In this document: positions 24,065 to 31,551 of the stretch, in pieces
Numbering within the stretch: the stretch's first letter is position 1
How the letters are laid out: each line of letters opens with the position of its first letter
From: an uncultured Chloroflexota bacterium
Lineage (GTDB): Bacteria; Chloroflexota; Anaerolineae; Anaerolineales; Anaerolineaceae
Direction: 5' to 3'
Assembly (NCBI GenBank): GCA_902774215.1
Contig: CACYHU010000010.1
Location: 1 to 43,538 of the forward strand
DNA: 43,538 nt
Translations under genes and position numbers: made by a program
Notes under the pieces: model-generated
The model's input: the letters and a program-made list of their open reading frames with translations, nothing else
Told to the model about the DNA's origin: nothing
Databases searched by the model: none

Positions 24065-25799
24065 CGCCGGGCACCTCCCTTCCATCGTTTTCCCTGCTGA
24101 ATTGTGAGTCATAGATCTCACGGTAAACCGGACAGCTTTCCATCAATTCATCATGGCTGCCCAATCCCACAGCGTGTCCGTCATCCAGCACAAGGATCAG
24201 GTCAGCAAAACGGACAGACGCGGTACGCTGGGAGACGATCACAACAGTCATATCCGGATCAGCCTCGCGTATCGCGCGCCGCAGCTTCGCATCGGTCATG
24301 TAATCCAGTGCGCTTGCACTGTCATCCAGGATCAGTATTTCCGGCCTTCTCGTCAGTGCCCGTGCGATCGTCAGCCGCTGACGCTGCCCGCCGGAAAAAT
24401 TGCGCCCTTCCTGCGCGACTTCGGCATCAAGCCAGCCCTTTTTTTCCCGGACGAAATCCTCTGCCTGCGCAATGCGCAGCGCCTCCCACATAGCGCCCTC
24501 ATCAGCTGCCGGGTCAGCCATCTGCAGATTGGAGCGGATCGTCCCCTTAAAAAGCACTGCCTTTTGCGGTACAAGTCCGATCTTCCGCCTCAGCACATCC
24601 GGTTCATAACTGCGGACATCCTTCCCGTCCACCCGGACAGTTCCCGAAGTGGCGTCAAAAAACCGCGGGATCAGATTCACGACAGAGCTCTTCCCGGAAC
24701 CGGTACCGCCGATAATGCCCAGCGTCTGTCCATGCCCGATGGAAAAATGGATATCGGTCAGAGATTCCGCCCCGGCGTTGGGATAAATCAGAGAAACATG
24801 GTCAAAAGCCAGGCAGTCATTGCCCGTCTTTTCGTTATCTGAGAAAAGCTCCATTCCCGTTTCGATCAAAAGGATGTCCTGAATACGGTCCGCTGAGGCC
24901 ATGGCTTTCGAGATCGTAACGATGAGGTTGGCAAACTTGATCAGCTCTACCAGGATCTGGGACATATAATTGACCAGTGCAACCACCTGCCCCTGTGTCA
25001 GAACTCCAGTATCTACACGCAGCGCACCGTAATAGATCAGCGCAGCCGCAGCCAGATTGACAATAACATACGTCAGCGGGTTCATCAGCGCTGAGATCCG
25101 TCCTACATGCATCTGCATGGACGTAAGTGATTCATTTCCGCTTTCAAAATCGGCAAGCTCTTTTTCCTCATTATTGAAAGCGCGGATAACCCGGACTCCC
25201 GTCAGGTTCTGCCGGGTCATCCCGAGCAGCCCGTCCAGTTTTCCCTGAACCTTTTTATAGAGCGGTGTCGTGATCTTCATAATGCCGAAGATCACAGCTG
25301 CCAGGATCGGGATCGTAACGACAAAAATCAATGCCGCTTTCACGTCCACCGTAAAGGCCATGATCATAGCACCAAAAACGATAAACGGAGAGCGCAGCAG
25401 CAGCCGCAGCGCCAGGTTGAGTCCTGTCTGGACTTGATTGATATCGGAAGTGATCCGCGTCAAAAGCGTGGAAGTACCAACGGTCTGCGCCTTGCTGTAG
25501 GACAGTGATTGTATATGATCAAACAATTCATGCCGCAGATCCGCGGCCAGCCCGACCGCGGCTTTTGCGGAAAAAAACTGCGCTGTGATCGAAAACAGCA
25601 TCCCGATCAGCCCCAGAGCGGCCATCAAAAGCGCATCCCGGATGATGATGCTTTCATCCGCGCCGGCGATCCCGACATCGATGATGTCGGCAACCACCAG
25701 CGGGATCAGCAATTCAAAAGAAGCCTCGAGCAGCTTAAACAACGGCCCGAGGATCGCTTCTTTTCGATATTTTTTCAGATAAACCAGTAAGGTTTTCAT
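24051..25799 (-). CDS. ABC exporter half, degenerate-site subunit
   Basis: This 582-residue protein has six membrane helices followed by an ATPase domain. Walker A is GGTGSGKSS and the signature FSGGQRQRL is normal. Walker B is ILDDSASALD, with Asp in place of the catalytic Glu, and the switch position reads VSQRTAS with Gln instead of His. These changes mark the degenerate ATP site of heterodimeric exporters, and the partner encoded just downstream has the complementary changes. It starts inside the stop codon of the FAD-protein gene (ATGA overlap), so the three genes are translationally coupled. Confidence 0.93.
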   Translation of the reverse strand: MKTLLVYLKKYRKEAILGPLFKLLEASFELLIPLVVADIIDVGIAGADESIIIRDALLMAALGLIGMLFSITAQFFSAKAAVGLAADLRHELFDHIQSLSYSKAQTVGTSTLLTRITSDINQVQTGLNLALRLLLRSPFIVFGAMIMAFTVDVKAALIFVVTIPILAAVIFGIMKITTPLYKKVQGKLDGLLGMTRQNLTGVRVIRAFNNEEKELADFESGNESLTSMQMHVGRISALMNPLTYVIVNLAAAALIYYGALRVDTGVLTQGQVVALVNYMSQILVELIKFANLIVTISKAMASADRIQDILLIETGMELFSDNEKTGNDCLAFDHVSLIYPNAGAESLTDIHFSIGHGQTLGIIGGTGSGKSSVVNLIPRFFDATSGTVRVDGKDVRSYEPDVLRRKIGLVPQKAVLFKGTIRSNLQMADPAADEGAMWEALRIAQAEDFVREKKGWLDAEVAQEGRNFSGGQRQRLTIARALTRRPEILILDDSASALDYMTDAKLRRAIREADPDMTVVIVSQRTASVRFADLILVLDDGHAVGLGSHDELMESCPVYREIYDSQFSRENDGREVPGDEKK

Positions 25800-27199
25800 G
25801 CCTTCTGCTGACCGTCAGTCAACGGCCACTGACTGCTGATATACCGTGCTACGGAAACACCGCTGACCGAGGCATGGGAGAGGGAATGCGTGATTCCGCT
25901 GCAGTCGCCGATAACAAACAATCCTTTGTGGAGTGTTTCCAGGTGTTCATCCAGCGCGACTTCCATGTTGTAGAATTTCACCTCGACGCCATAAAGCAGC
26001 GTATCGATATTGGCAGTTCCCGGCGCGATTTTATCAAGGGCATAGATCATTTCGATAATGCCGTCAAGGATGCGCTTCGGGATGACCAGGCTCAGGTCAC
26101 CGGGGGTCGCGGCGAGCGTCGGAACAGTGAAGCATTCCCGCATCCGGCTCGGTGTACTGCGCCGCCCGCGGATCAGGTCGCCGAACCGCTGGACCAGCAC
26201 CCCGCCTCCCAGCATGTTGGAAAGACGGGCGATGCTTTCGCCGTAATCGTTGCTGTCCTTGAAAGGCTCCGAAAAATGCTTGGTGACCAGCAGAGCGAAG
26301 TTGGTGTTCTGAGTCCATTTGGATGGATCCTCAAAGCTGTGACCGTTCACAGTGACGATGCCGTTGGTATTCTCATTGACCACTGCCCCGCGCGGATTCA
26401 TGCAGAAGGTCCGCACCAGGTCCCCGGTCCGCTCCGTCCGGTAAAGGATCTTGCTCTCATACAGGGAATCGGTGATGTGGGAAAAAACCTCCGCCGGCAG
26501 CTCTACACGGACACCGATATCGACCCGGTTGGATCGGGTCGGGATATTCAGATCTCTGCAGACCTGTTCCATCCACTTGGACCCGCTGCGGCCGCCCGAG
26601 ATGATACAGACCGGTGATTCATAGGTCTCCTTTGCGGTATGGATGAAATACTTCCCGTCAGCGATTTGGACCTTTTCAACGGTAGAATAAAAACAGATGT
26701 CTACCTTATCTTTAAGCTCATTGTAAAGGTTTTGCAGAACGATGTAGTTTTTGTCCGTACCCAGGTGGCGGACGGAGGCATCCAGCAGGTGCAGACCGTT
26801 TTGGATGCAGATCTTCTTGAATTCCGAATTGGCAGTGCTGAAAAGCCGCGTTCCTTCCCCGCCATGGGACATGTTGATGTCGTCTACGTAATGCATCAGC
26901 TCCAGAGCGGTACTTTTGCCGATATACTCATGCAGCGTTCCGCCGAAATCGTTGGTGATATTGTATTTCCCGTCGGAAAAAGCCCCTGCACCACCAAACC
27001 CGTTCATGATGGAACAGTGTTCGCAGTTGACGCAGTTCTTGATTTTCACACCGTCGATCGGGCATTTCCGCTTTTCCAGCGGTCCGCCTGCTTCCAGCAT
27101 GACGATTTTCAGCTCCGGTTTCAGCCGGGATAGTTCATAAGCGGAAAAGATCCCGCCGGGACCTGCTCCGATAATAATCACATCGTATTGGTTAGCCAT
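25796..27199 (-). CDS. FAD-dependent dehydrogenase of the COG2509 type
   Basis: This 467-residue flavoprotein starts with a Rossmann FAD motif (IIGAGPGGIFSAYEL) and carries a CVNCEHC cysteine motif near residue 60, then GFGGAGAFSDGKYN, and a C-terminal GLFVIGDCSGITHSLSHA block that completes FAD binding. These blocks fit the uncharacterised FAD-dependent dehydrogenases grouped as COG2509. The substrate is unknown. It is the first gene of an operon with the two exporter subunits (4-nt overlap). The last dozen residues are encoded by heptamer-like repeats. AAGGAGAG lies 4 nt before the ATG. Confidence 0.88.
   Translation of the reverse strand: MANQYDVIIIGAGPGGIFSAYELSRLKPELKIVMLEAGGPLEKRKCPIDGVKIKNCVNCEHCSIMNGFGGAGAFSDGKYNITNDFGGTLHEYIGKSTALELMHYVDDINMSHGGEGTRLFSTANSEFKKICIQNGLHLLDASVRHLGTDKNYIVLQNLYNELKDKVDICFYSTVEKVQIADGKYFIHTAKETYESPVCIISGGRSGSKWMEQVCRDLNIPTRSNRVDIGVRVELPAEVFSHITDSLYESKILYRTERTGDLVRTFCMNPRGAVVNENTNGIVTVNGHSFEDPSKWTQNTNFALLVTKHFSEPFKDSNDYGESIARLSNMLGGGVLVQRFGDLIRGRRSTPSRMRECFTVPTLAATPGDLSLVIPKRILDGIIEMIYALDKIAPGTANIDTLLYGVEVKFYNMEVALDEHLETLHKGLFVIGDCSGITHSLSHASVSGVSVARYISSQWPLTDGQQKA
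25803..25838. repeat. Heptamer-phased stretch inside the 3' end of the FAD gene
   Basis: Units CTGCTGA, CCGTCAG, TCAACGG, CCACTGA and CTGCTGA encode the C-terminal residues of the protein. Confidence 0.5.
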
Positions 27200-27224
27200 T
27201 GTCTCTCCTTGTTATGACGCATAA

Positions 27225-27233
27225 ATTATACCA
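27225..27233 (-). promoter_or_regulatory. Extended -10 promoter of the FAD/exporter operon
   Basis: On the minus strand TGGTATAAT has the TG of an extended -10 and a perfect TATAAT (27230-27225). No good -35 box is seen. The start codon at 27199 is about 25 nt downstream. Confidence 0.5.
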
Positions 27234-27293
27234 TGCCGCCGCATAACCCGGCACATTATATGCAGGAGAGAAAAGGACCGGTTTACGGTCTCA

Positions 27294-28139
27294 TCACTCC
27301 TTCGTCGCGCCGGTTGCTTTGCCGATGATAAAGCAAAGCGCAAAGGCGAGAATATCAACGGCAACGATCGTAGATCCGACAGGAGTGCCCGCGAGAATAG
27401 AGATGATGATGCCGGATGCTGCACAGACCACAGAGATCACTGCCGAACAGATCGTCACCTTCTTAAAGCTTCCGAACAGCCGCATTGCGGAAAGCGCCGG
27501 GAAAATCACCAATGCGGAAATCAGCAGCGAACCGACCAGGTTCATAGCCAGTACGATAATGACAGCAGTAATGACAGCGATCAGCAGGTTATAACGGTCG
27601 ACCGCTGTCCCGGTCGCTTTGGCAAAGGCCTCATCAAAAGTTACCGCGAAGATCTTGTTGTAAAACAGAATGAAGATCAGCACCACCAGAGCGGAAAGCA
27701 CCGCGCAGAGGATAACCTCCCTTTCGGTCAGTGTCAGAATGGATGTAGATCCAAAAAGCGTGCTGCAGACATCGCCGGAAAGGTTCGAGGAGGTGGAGAA
27801 AATATTCATGATCAGATAGCCCAGCGCCATTGCGCCGACAGAGATCATGGCGATTGCGGAATCTCCTTTGATCCGGGTGTTCTGTCCGGTCCGCAGCAGC
27901 AGCACCGCGCTCAGCACAGTAATCGGCAGTACGATGAGCATCTCATTGGTCAGATTAAATACAGCCGCAATCGCCATCGCACCGAAAGCTACATGGGAAA
28001 GTCCGTCCCCGATAAACGAAAAGCGCTTGAGCACAAGCGTAACGCCCAGCAGAGAGGAACAGAGTGAAATAAGGATACCTACGATAATAGCATATCGAAC
28101 AAACGGATATTGGAGATATAAACTCAGTTTTTCGATCAT
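27294..28139 (-). CDS. Metal ABC transporter permease (ZnuB/MntB type)
   Basis: This 281-residue protein has about eight membrane helices and fits the ABC-3 permease family for zinc, manganese or iron import. GDGLSHVAFGAMAIA, after the second helix, is the typical ABC-3 block, and the C-terminal helices are Ala/Gly/Ile-rich. It overlaps the ATPase gene by 4 nt (ATGA) and is the last gene of the importer. The Fur-like boxes upstream of the regulator suggest metal-dependent control, with zinc the best guess. Confidence 0.92.
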   Translation of the reverse strand: MIEKLSLYLQYPFVRYAIIVGILISLCSSLLGVTLVLKRFSFIGDGLSHVAFGAMAIAAVFNLTNEMLIVLPITVLSAVLLLRTGQNTRIKGDSAIAMISVGAMALGYLIMNIFSTSSNLSGDVCSTLFGSTSILTLTEREVILCAVLSALVVLIFILFYNKIFAVTFDEAFAKATGTAVDRYNLLIAVITAVIIVLAMNLVGSLLISALVIFPALSAMRLFGSFKKVTICSAVISVVCAASGIIISILAGTPVGSTIVAVDILAFALCFIIGKATGATKE

Positions 28140-28828
28140 AAAGCTTCCTTCAGCGATTTCCGGCTGTCAGCCAGCCACTCATCCTTCGTTCCGAAAAACA
28201 CCCTGTCGCCGATATGCAGTATATGAGAAGCATATCTGGACGCGGCGGCGAGATCGTGGGAAATCATAATGATGGATATTCCGTCATTATTCAACGACCG
28301 GATCAGGCTGTACATTTCATCAGTTACTTTCGGATCCAGGCCGGAAACGGGCTCATCCAAAAGCAGTATTTTCCTTGTCGCACACAGCGCCCGGGCCAGC
28401 AGGACCCGCTGCTGCTGACCGCCGGAGAGTTCCCGGTAGCATTGGTCTGCGTGTTCCGCGATTCCCATGCGCCGCATGTTTTCCTCAGCCTGCTGCTTTT
28501 CTTCACGATTGTAAAAAGGCCGCAGGCCGGTCCTTCCCTGAAAGCCGGATATGACGATTTCACGGACAGAGGCGGGAAAATCCTTCTGCACAACAGTCTG
28601 CTGCGGCAGATAACCGATCTCGTTCCGCTTCAACCCGTCCCCCGGGATGATCTGGCCGCTCAATGGCTCCCGCAGTCCCAGCAGTGTTTTCATCAGCGTG
28701 GTTTTTCCGGAGCCGTTTTCCCCGACAATACAGAGATAGTCTCCGGAATTAACACTGAAATTCAGATCGGAAACAACAGGCTGCCCGTCATAACCGACGG
28801 ATAAATTTTTCACAGTCAGTAAAGCCAT
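28136..28828 (-). CDS. Metal ABC transporter ATP-binding protein (ZnuC/MntA type)
   Basis: This 230-residue ATPase powers the metal importer. Walker A is GENGSGKTT, the Q-loop is GYLPQQ, the signature is LSGGQQQRV, Walker B is ILLLDEPVSGLD, and the switch is MISHD. It overlaps the binding-protein gene by one base (TGATG) and the permease gene by four, so all three subunits are translationally coupled. Confidence 0.94.
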   Translation of the reverse strand: MALLTVKNLSVGYDGQPVVSDLNFSVNSGDYLCIVGENGSGKTTLMKTLLGLREPLSGQIIPGDGLKRNEIGYLPQQTVVQKDFPASVREIVISGFQGRTGLRPFYNREEKQQAEENMRRMGIAEHADQCYRELSGGQQQRVLLARALCATRKILLLDEPVSGLDPKVTDEMYSLIRSLNNDGISIIMISHDLAAASRYASHILHIGDRVFFGTKDEWLADSRKSLKEAL

Positions 28829-29820
28829 CAGTTTGCCTCTTCGCCCAATGCCTTTTTCAGCACGGTCAGGTTGTTTTCCATAATGGAAAGGTAGCTCGTC
28901 CCGTTTTGAATGTCACGCGCAGTGACGGACTGCATGGAATCCAGCTTCAGAATAGCCAGATCCTTTGAATCCGTATTTTTTACGATCGTCTCCGCAATTT
29001 TTCCGTCGCTTCCGTCGATCGTCAGCACGGCGGGCAGGCTCAGCTCATCACATTTTTGCGCCAGAAAACTGATAGTTTCAAAGCTGGCCTCGGTTTCAGC
29101 CGAACAGCCCGCGAACGCGGCATAATAGCTGAGCCCGTAATCCTCGATCAGGTAGCGGAATGGAAAACGGTCGCCGAAGAGGATCGTTTTCACCTTTGCG
29201 CTGTCAACAGTCTGCTTATATTTCTCATCAAGGGAAGCAAGCTTTTCCCTGTAAACAGCTGCATTTTGCGAATAAGTCTCCGCGTTATCCGGATCCAGCG
29301 CAGACAGCTCCGCAGCGATCGCATCCGTTATCACAGCGGCATTGCGCAGCGAAAGCCAGATATGCTCGTCAAGAGCGGCATCTTCCTCATCATCCTCTGC
29401 CTGCATCCCTTCGACACTTTCTTCCATCCTGGCAGCTTCTCCGATGACATCGATCATTTTGAGAATATGGATATCGGGATTTGCCGCCTGTTTCAGCGCG
29501 TCCGTCACCCACTGATCCGATTCACCGCCGACATAAATAAAAAGGTCCGCATTGGAGATCATCAGGATATCATCCACCGAAGGCTGGTATGAGTGAAGAT
29601 CAACGCCGTTATCCACCAGCAGCGTCAGCTGGGCGTCTGCCGGATTCTCCCCAAGTACATTGCGTGTCCAGTCAAAAGCGGGAAATATTGCCGCCGCGAT
29701 TTTCAAATGATTTGCATCTGTTTCCGTTTTTCCGGCCGGTCTTTCAGCCGGTTTTCCGCATCCTGTAACCAGCATAAGCATCAAAACAGTTATAAATAAA
29801 TTGATCTTTCGTTTCATCAT
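28828..29820 (-). CDS. Metal-binding lipoprotein of the ZnuA/TroA family
   Basis: This 330-residue extracytoplasmic binding protein has a lipoprotein signal (LMLVTGC, with the Cys as the lipid site). It has the two-lobed TroA layout joined by a long helix. Metal ligands expected for the family are the His in DLHSYQPS, the His in DEHIWLSL, and further acidic residues in the C-terminal lobe. The loop before DEHIW is acidic (EDDEEDAALDEH) rather than His-rich as in many zinc ZnuA proteins. ATG at 29820 is preferred to 29841 because the lipoprotein signal starts right after it; the SD is weak. Zinc or manganese is likely. Confidence 0.9.
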   Translation of the reverse strand: MMKRKINLFITVLMLMLVTGCGKPAERPAGKTETDANHLKIAAAIFPAFDWTRNVLGENPADAQLTLLVDNGVDLHSYQPSVDDILMISNADLFIYVGGESDQWVTDALKQAANPDIHILKMIDVIGEAARMEESVEGMQAEDDEEDAALDEHIWLSLRNAAVITDAIAAELSALDPDNAETYSQNAAVYREKLASLDEKYKQTVDSAKVKTILFGDRFPFRYLIEDYGLSYYAAFAGCSAETEASFETISFLAQKCDELSLPAVLTIDGSDGKIAETIVKNTDSKDLAILKLDSMQSVTARDIQNGTSYLSIMENNLTVLKKALGEEAN

Positions 29821-29925
29821 ATTGCTCTCAGTTCCATCCATAGCTGAGCATCCATTCTTCCCCCTCTTCAGCAGCCCTTTTCTTCAGCGCTGCAAAAATC
29901 GGAATGCGCGAAGCGCTCCCTGATC

Positions 29926-29954
29926 TGAACGCTGAACGCTGAGAACTGAACGCT
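29926..29954. repeat. Heptanucleotide repeat between the fur-like gene and the metal importer
   Basis: Units TGAACGC, TGAACGC, TGAGAAC and TGAACGC run up to the stop codon of the regulator gene. Confidence 0.75.
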
Positions 29955-30376
29955 TAAACATCTCTTTCGGTTCTGCATTCTTCGCATACTCCGTAAAAGA
30001 CCGTCCGCAAAGGATCGAGCGTAAACTGATGAACATCCATCATGTGAGCCTGTATCTCCACCAGTTCATCGCAGTGCAGATGGATCAGTTTCCCGCATTT
30101 TTCACATTTGCAGTGGAAGCAGACCTCGCCATCGCTGTGAATATCCTCACCGATATATTCAAAACACGCCGGATCCGCTGCACTGAGGTTGTATTTATTG
30201 ATCAGGCCTTCATTGACCAGCTCCTCCAGCTGACGATAAACCGTAGACTGTCCGATCGGTAATGATTGCTCTTTGAAATAATCGCAGATATCTCCCGCCG
30301 TGAAATGCTTTCCGGGGATCGTTTTCAAATAATCAAGCAGGATCTCGCGTTGTTTGGTTTTGTATTTTGGTTTCAC
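29954..30376 (-). CDS. Fur-family metalloregulator (Zur/Fur-like)
   Basis: This 140-residue repressor has the Fur winged helix (about 1-80, with GQSTVYRQLEEL as the recognition region) and a C-terminal dimerisation domain. The structural zinc site is formed by CEKCG and the later CEEC. HLHCDELVEI and the His-rich stretch (HMMDVHQF) are sensory-site candidates. Since the next genes are a ZnuABC-like importer, a Zur role is likely, but Fur or Mur cannot be excluded. The start is GTG at 30376, with AAGGATGG upstream at a good distance. Its own promoter is flanked by two matching palindromes, so autorepression is likely. Confidence 0.93.
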   Translation of the reverse strand: MKPKYKTKQREILLDYLKTIPGKHFTAGDICDYFKEQSLPIGQSTVYRQLEELVNEGLINKYNLSAADPACFEYIGEDIHSDGEVCFHCKCEKCGKLIHLHCDELVEIQAHMMDVHQFTLDPLRTVFYGVCEECRTERDV

Positions 30377-30400
30377 AATTCCATCCTTTTCCCATAAATA

Positions 30401-30465
30401 TGGGAACGATTCCCGATTTTATTACAAAACGAAGGAAAAGTCAAGAATTTGGGAATCGTTTTCAA
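30401..30465 (-). promoter_or_regulatory. Promoter of the fur-like gene between two Fur/Zur-type boxes
   Basis: On the minus strand TTGACT (30444-30439) and TAAAAT (30421-30416) are 17 nt apart. A palindrome GGGAACGATTCCC (30402-30414) covers the start point, and a second, GGGAATCGTTTTC (30451-30463), lies just upstream of -35. Repressor binding at either would block the polymerase. Confidence 0.8.
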
Positions 30466-30552
30466 ATTTCCATGACATCATTCATGGATAGCTGTCTGTT
30501 TCTGATTTCTACTTTTTTTGCTGAATTTATGAACGTAAAAGCAACGTTAAAG

Positions 30553-30584
30553 AAAAAATCCCGAGAATTCATTTTCGGGATTTT
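30553..30584 (-). terminator. Rho-independent terminator after tRNA-Phe
   Basis: Read on the minus strand, AATCCCGA and TCGGGATT form an 8-bp stem followed by TTTTT, directly behind the tRNA 3' end. Confidence 0.85.
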
Positions 30585-30590
30585 CTTCAG

Positions 30591-30663
30591 TGCCGAGACA
30601 CAGAATCGAACTGTGGACACTACAATTTTCAGTCGTATGCTCTACCAACTGAGCTATCTCGGC
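30591..30663 (-). tRNA. tRNA-Phe (anticodon GAA)
   Basis: The 73-nt gene folds as a full cloverleaf. The acceptor stem is GCCGAGA with TCTCGGC, the D arm is GCTC-AGTTGGTA-GAGC, and the anticodon stem is TACGA with TTGTA around the loop CTGAAAA, giving anticodon GAA. The T arm is CACAG-TTCGATT-CTGTG. The discriminator is A, and the 3' CCA is not encoded, so a CCA-adding enzyme is needed. Confidence 0.96.
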
Positions 30664-30691
30664 AAACCATTGTTTCTCAACAACGTGTTAT

Positions 30692-30720
30692 ATTCTACAA
30701 GGGTTTTTGTTTTGTGTCAA
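30692..30720 (-). promoter_or_regulatory. Promoter of tRNA-Phe
   Basis: On the minus strand TTGACA (30720-30715) and TAGAAT (30697-30692) are 17 nt apart. The tRNA 5' end is about 29 nt downstream of the -10. Confidence 0.8.
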
Positions 30721-30840
30721 GCAATTCAGAAAAATTGTGACAATTCAAGTTACAGAGTTCAGGTGTCGGGTGCCAGACCCGGACAGCCGTGACGCTGCCT
30801 GTTTGCTGCCGGCTTATGCACAGAATTATTTTTAAATATG

Positions 30841-30966
30841 CTAAGAAGCGCTGATTTACTCAGTTTGAGTCGTAGTGACCTGTTTTCGTTGACTCATTTT
30901 GAGTCAACAGAACAGGTTGCATCGACTCATTTTTTACGAGACAGTCAATAATCAGTGTTTCCCTAA
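30841..30966. mobile_element. MITE-like dispersed repeat, copy 2 (both ends)
   Basis: The 126-nt element shares an 86-nt gapless block (30846-30931) with 15554-15639. Its right end, 30950-30966, is the inverse of TTAGGGAAACACTGATT, and its left end GAAGCGCTGATT (30845-30856) is an imperfect inverse of it. The central palindrome GTTGACTCA with TGAGTCAAC differs from copy 1 by a paired change. No protein is encoded. Confidence 0.75.
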
Positions 30967-31009
30967 CCGAAGTTTCATTTTACTGCAGTCAAATGAGATC
31001 AGGTTTTGT

Positions 31010-31051
31010 CGGAAAGAAAAGGGGACGGTCCGCTTCACAGCTCCCGTCCCC
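31010..31051 (-). terminator. Terminator at the end of the DUF3798-type importer operon
   Basis: GGGGACGG (31021-31028) and CCGTCCCC (31044-31051) form an 8-bp stem, followed on the minus strand by TTTTCTTTC. Confidence 0.85.
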
Positions 31052-31089
31052 GTTCTCATTTTACCTTATGTATTTACCCTTGTCCGAAA

Positions 31090-31551
31090 TCAAATGTCTC
31101 CGCCGATACCAAAATCATCAGTGACGATTTCTTCATCGCCTGAGCTGACTTCTGTCGCCAGCGAGACAAATTCAGAAAGGTAAACCTCTTCCGGTGCACC
31201 GGCAAGCAGCGCCGGAACGTTCAGGACGATACCGTCCATGTTGTAAGGCAGCTTGAGCGATACTTCATGAGAAACCGCCTCCGCACCCTTTTCCGGGGTG
31301 ACTTCGACCGTCATTTTGAAGTTCTGCCCGATCCAGGTAGCCATACCGCGGTCTCCGGCACTCAGCCGCGCCACACGCTCACCATTGACAAAAATGGCAG
31401 TACGGTATCCCGGTTCAAGGGTCTCACCGTTATATTCGATCTCTTTAGCGTCAAAATAGACAGTATGGCCGCGTCCGATAACGAACATACAGGCAGCAAT
31501 GCCGAGTATCACGACAACTGTACAGATTTTTGCGATCAGACTGCGTTTCAT
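31090..31551 (-). CDS. Membrane-anchored small protein at the end of the ABC importer operon
   Basis: This 153-residue protein has one N-terminal hydrophobic segment (about 8-26) and a beta-rich outer part with GRGHTVYFDAKEIEYNG and LPYNMDGIVLNVPALL. It overlaps the preceding permease gene by 4 nt (ATGA), so it is translated with the transporter. I have a faint memory of small uncharacterised proteins of this kind beside DUF3798-type transporters, but cannot name the family with confidence. It may be an accessory or assembly subunit at the outer membrane face. Confidence 0.75.
   Translation of the reverse strand: MKRSLIAKICTVVVILGIAACMFVIGRGHTVYFDAKEIEYNGETLEPGYRTAIFVNGERVARLSAGDRGMATWIGQNFKMTVEVTPEKGAEAVSHEVSLKLPYNMDGIVLNVPALLAGAPEEVYLSEFVSLATEVSSGDEEIVTDDFGIGGDI

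Larger units (their letters stand above)
30377..31089. other. Intergenic region with regulator boxes, tRNA and MITE-like element
   Basis: This 713-nt region holds the fur-like promoter, a terminator, tRNA-Phe with its promoter, a MITE-like element (30841-30966) and a terminator of the importer operon. No protein gene is supported. Confidence 0.7.

Noticed and set aside
23021..24100. A 359-codon open frame antisense to the ABC exporter gene
   Set aside because: The exporter motifs on the minus strand are unambiguous, and the antisense product is low-complexity in His, Gln and Arg.
30899..31183. A 94-codon frame across the MITE-like element
   Set aside because: It lies over the repeat and a terminator and has no SD or family resemblance.
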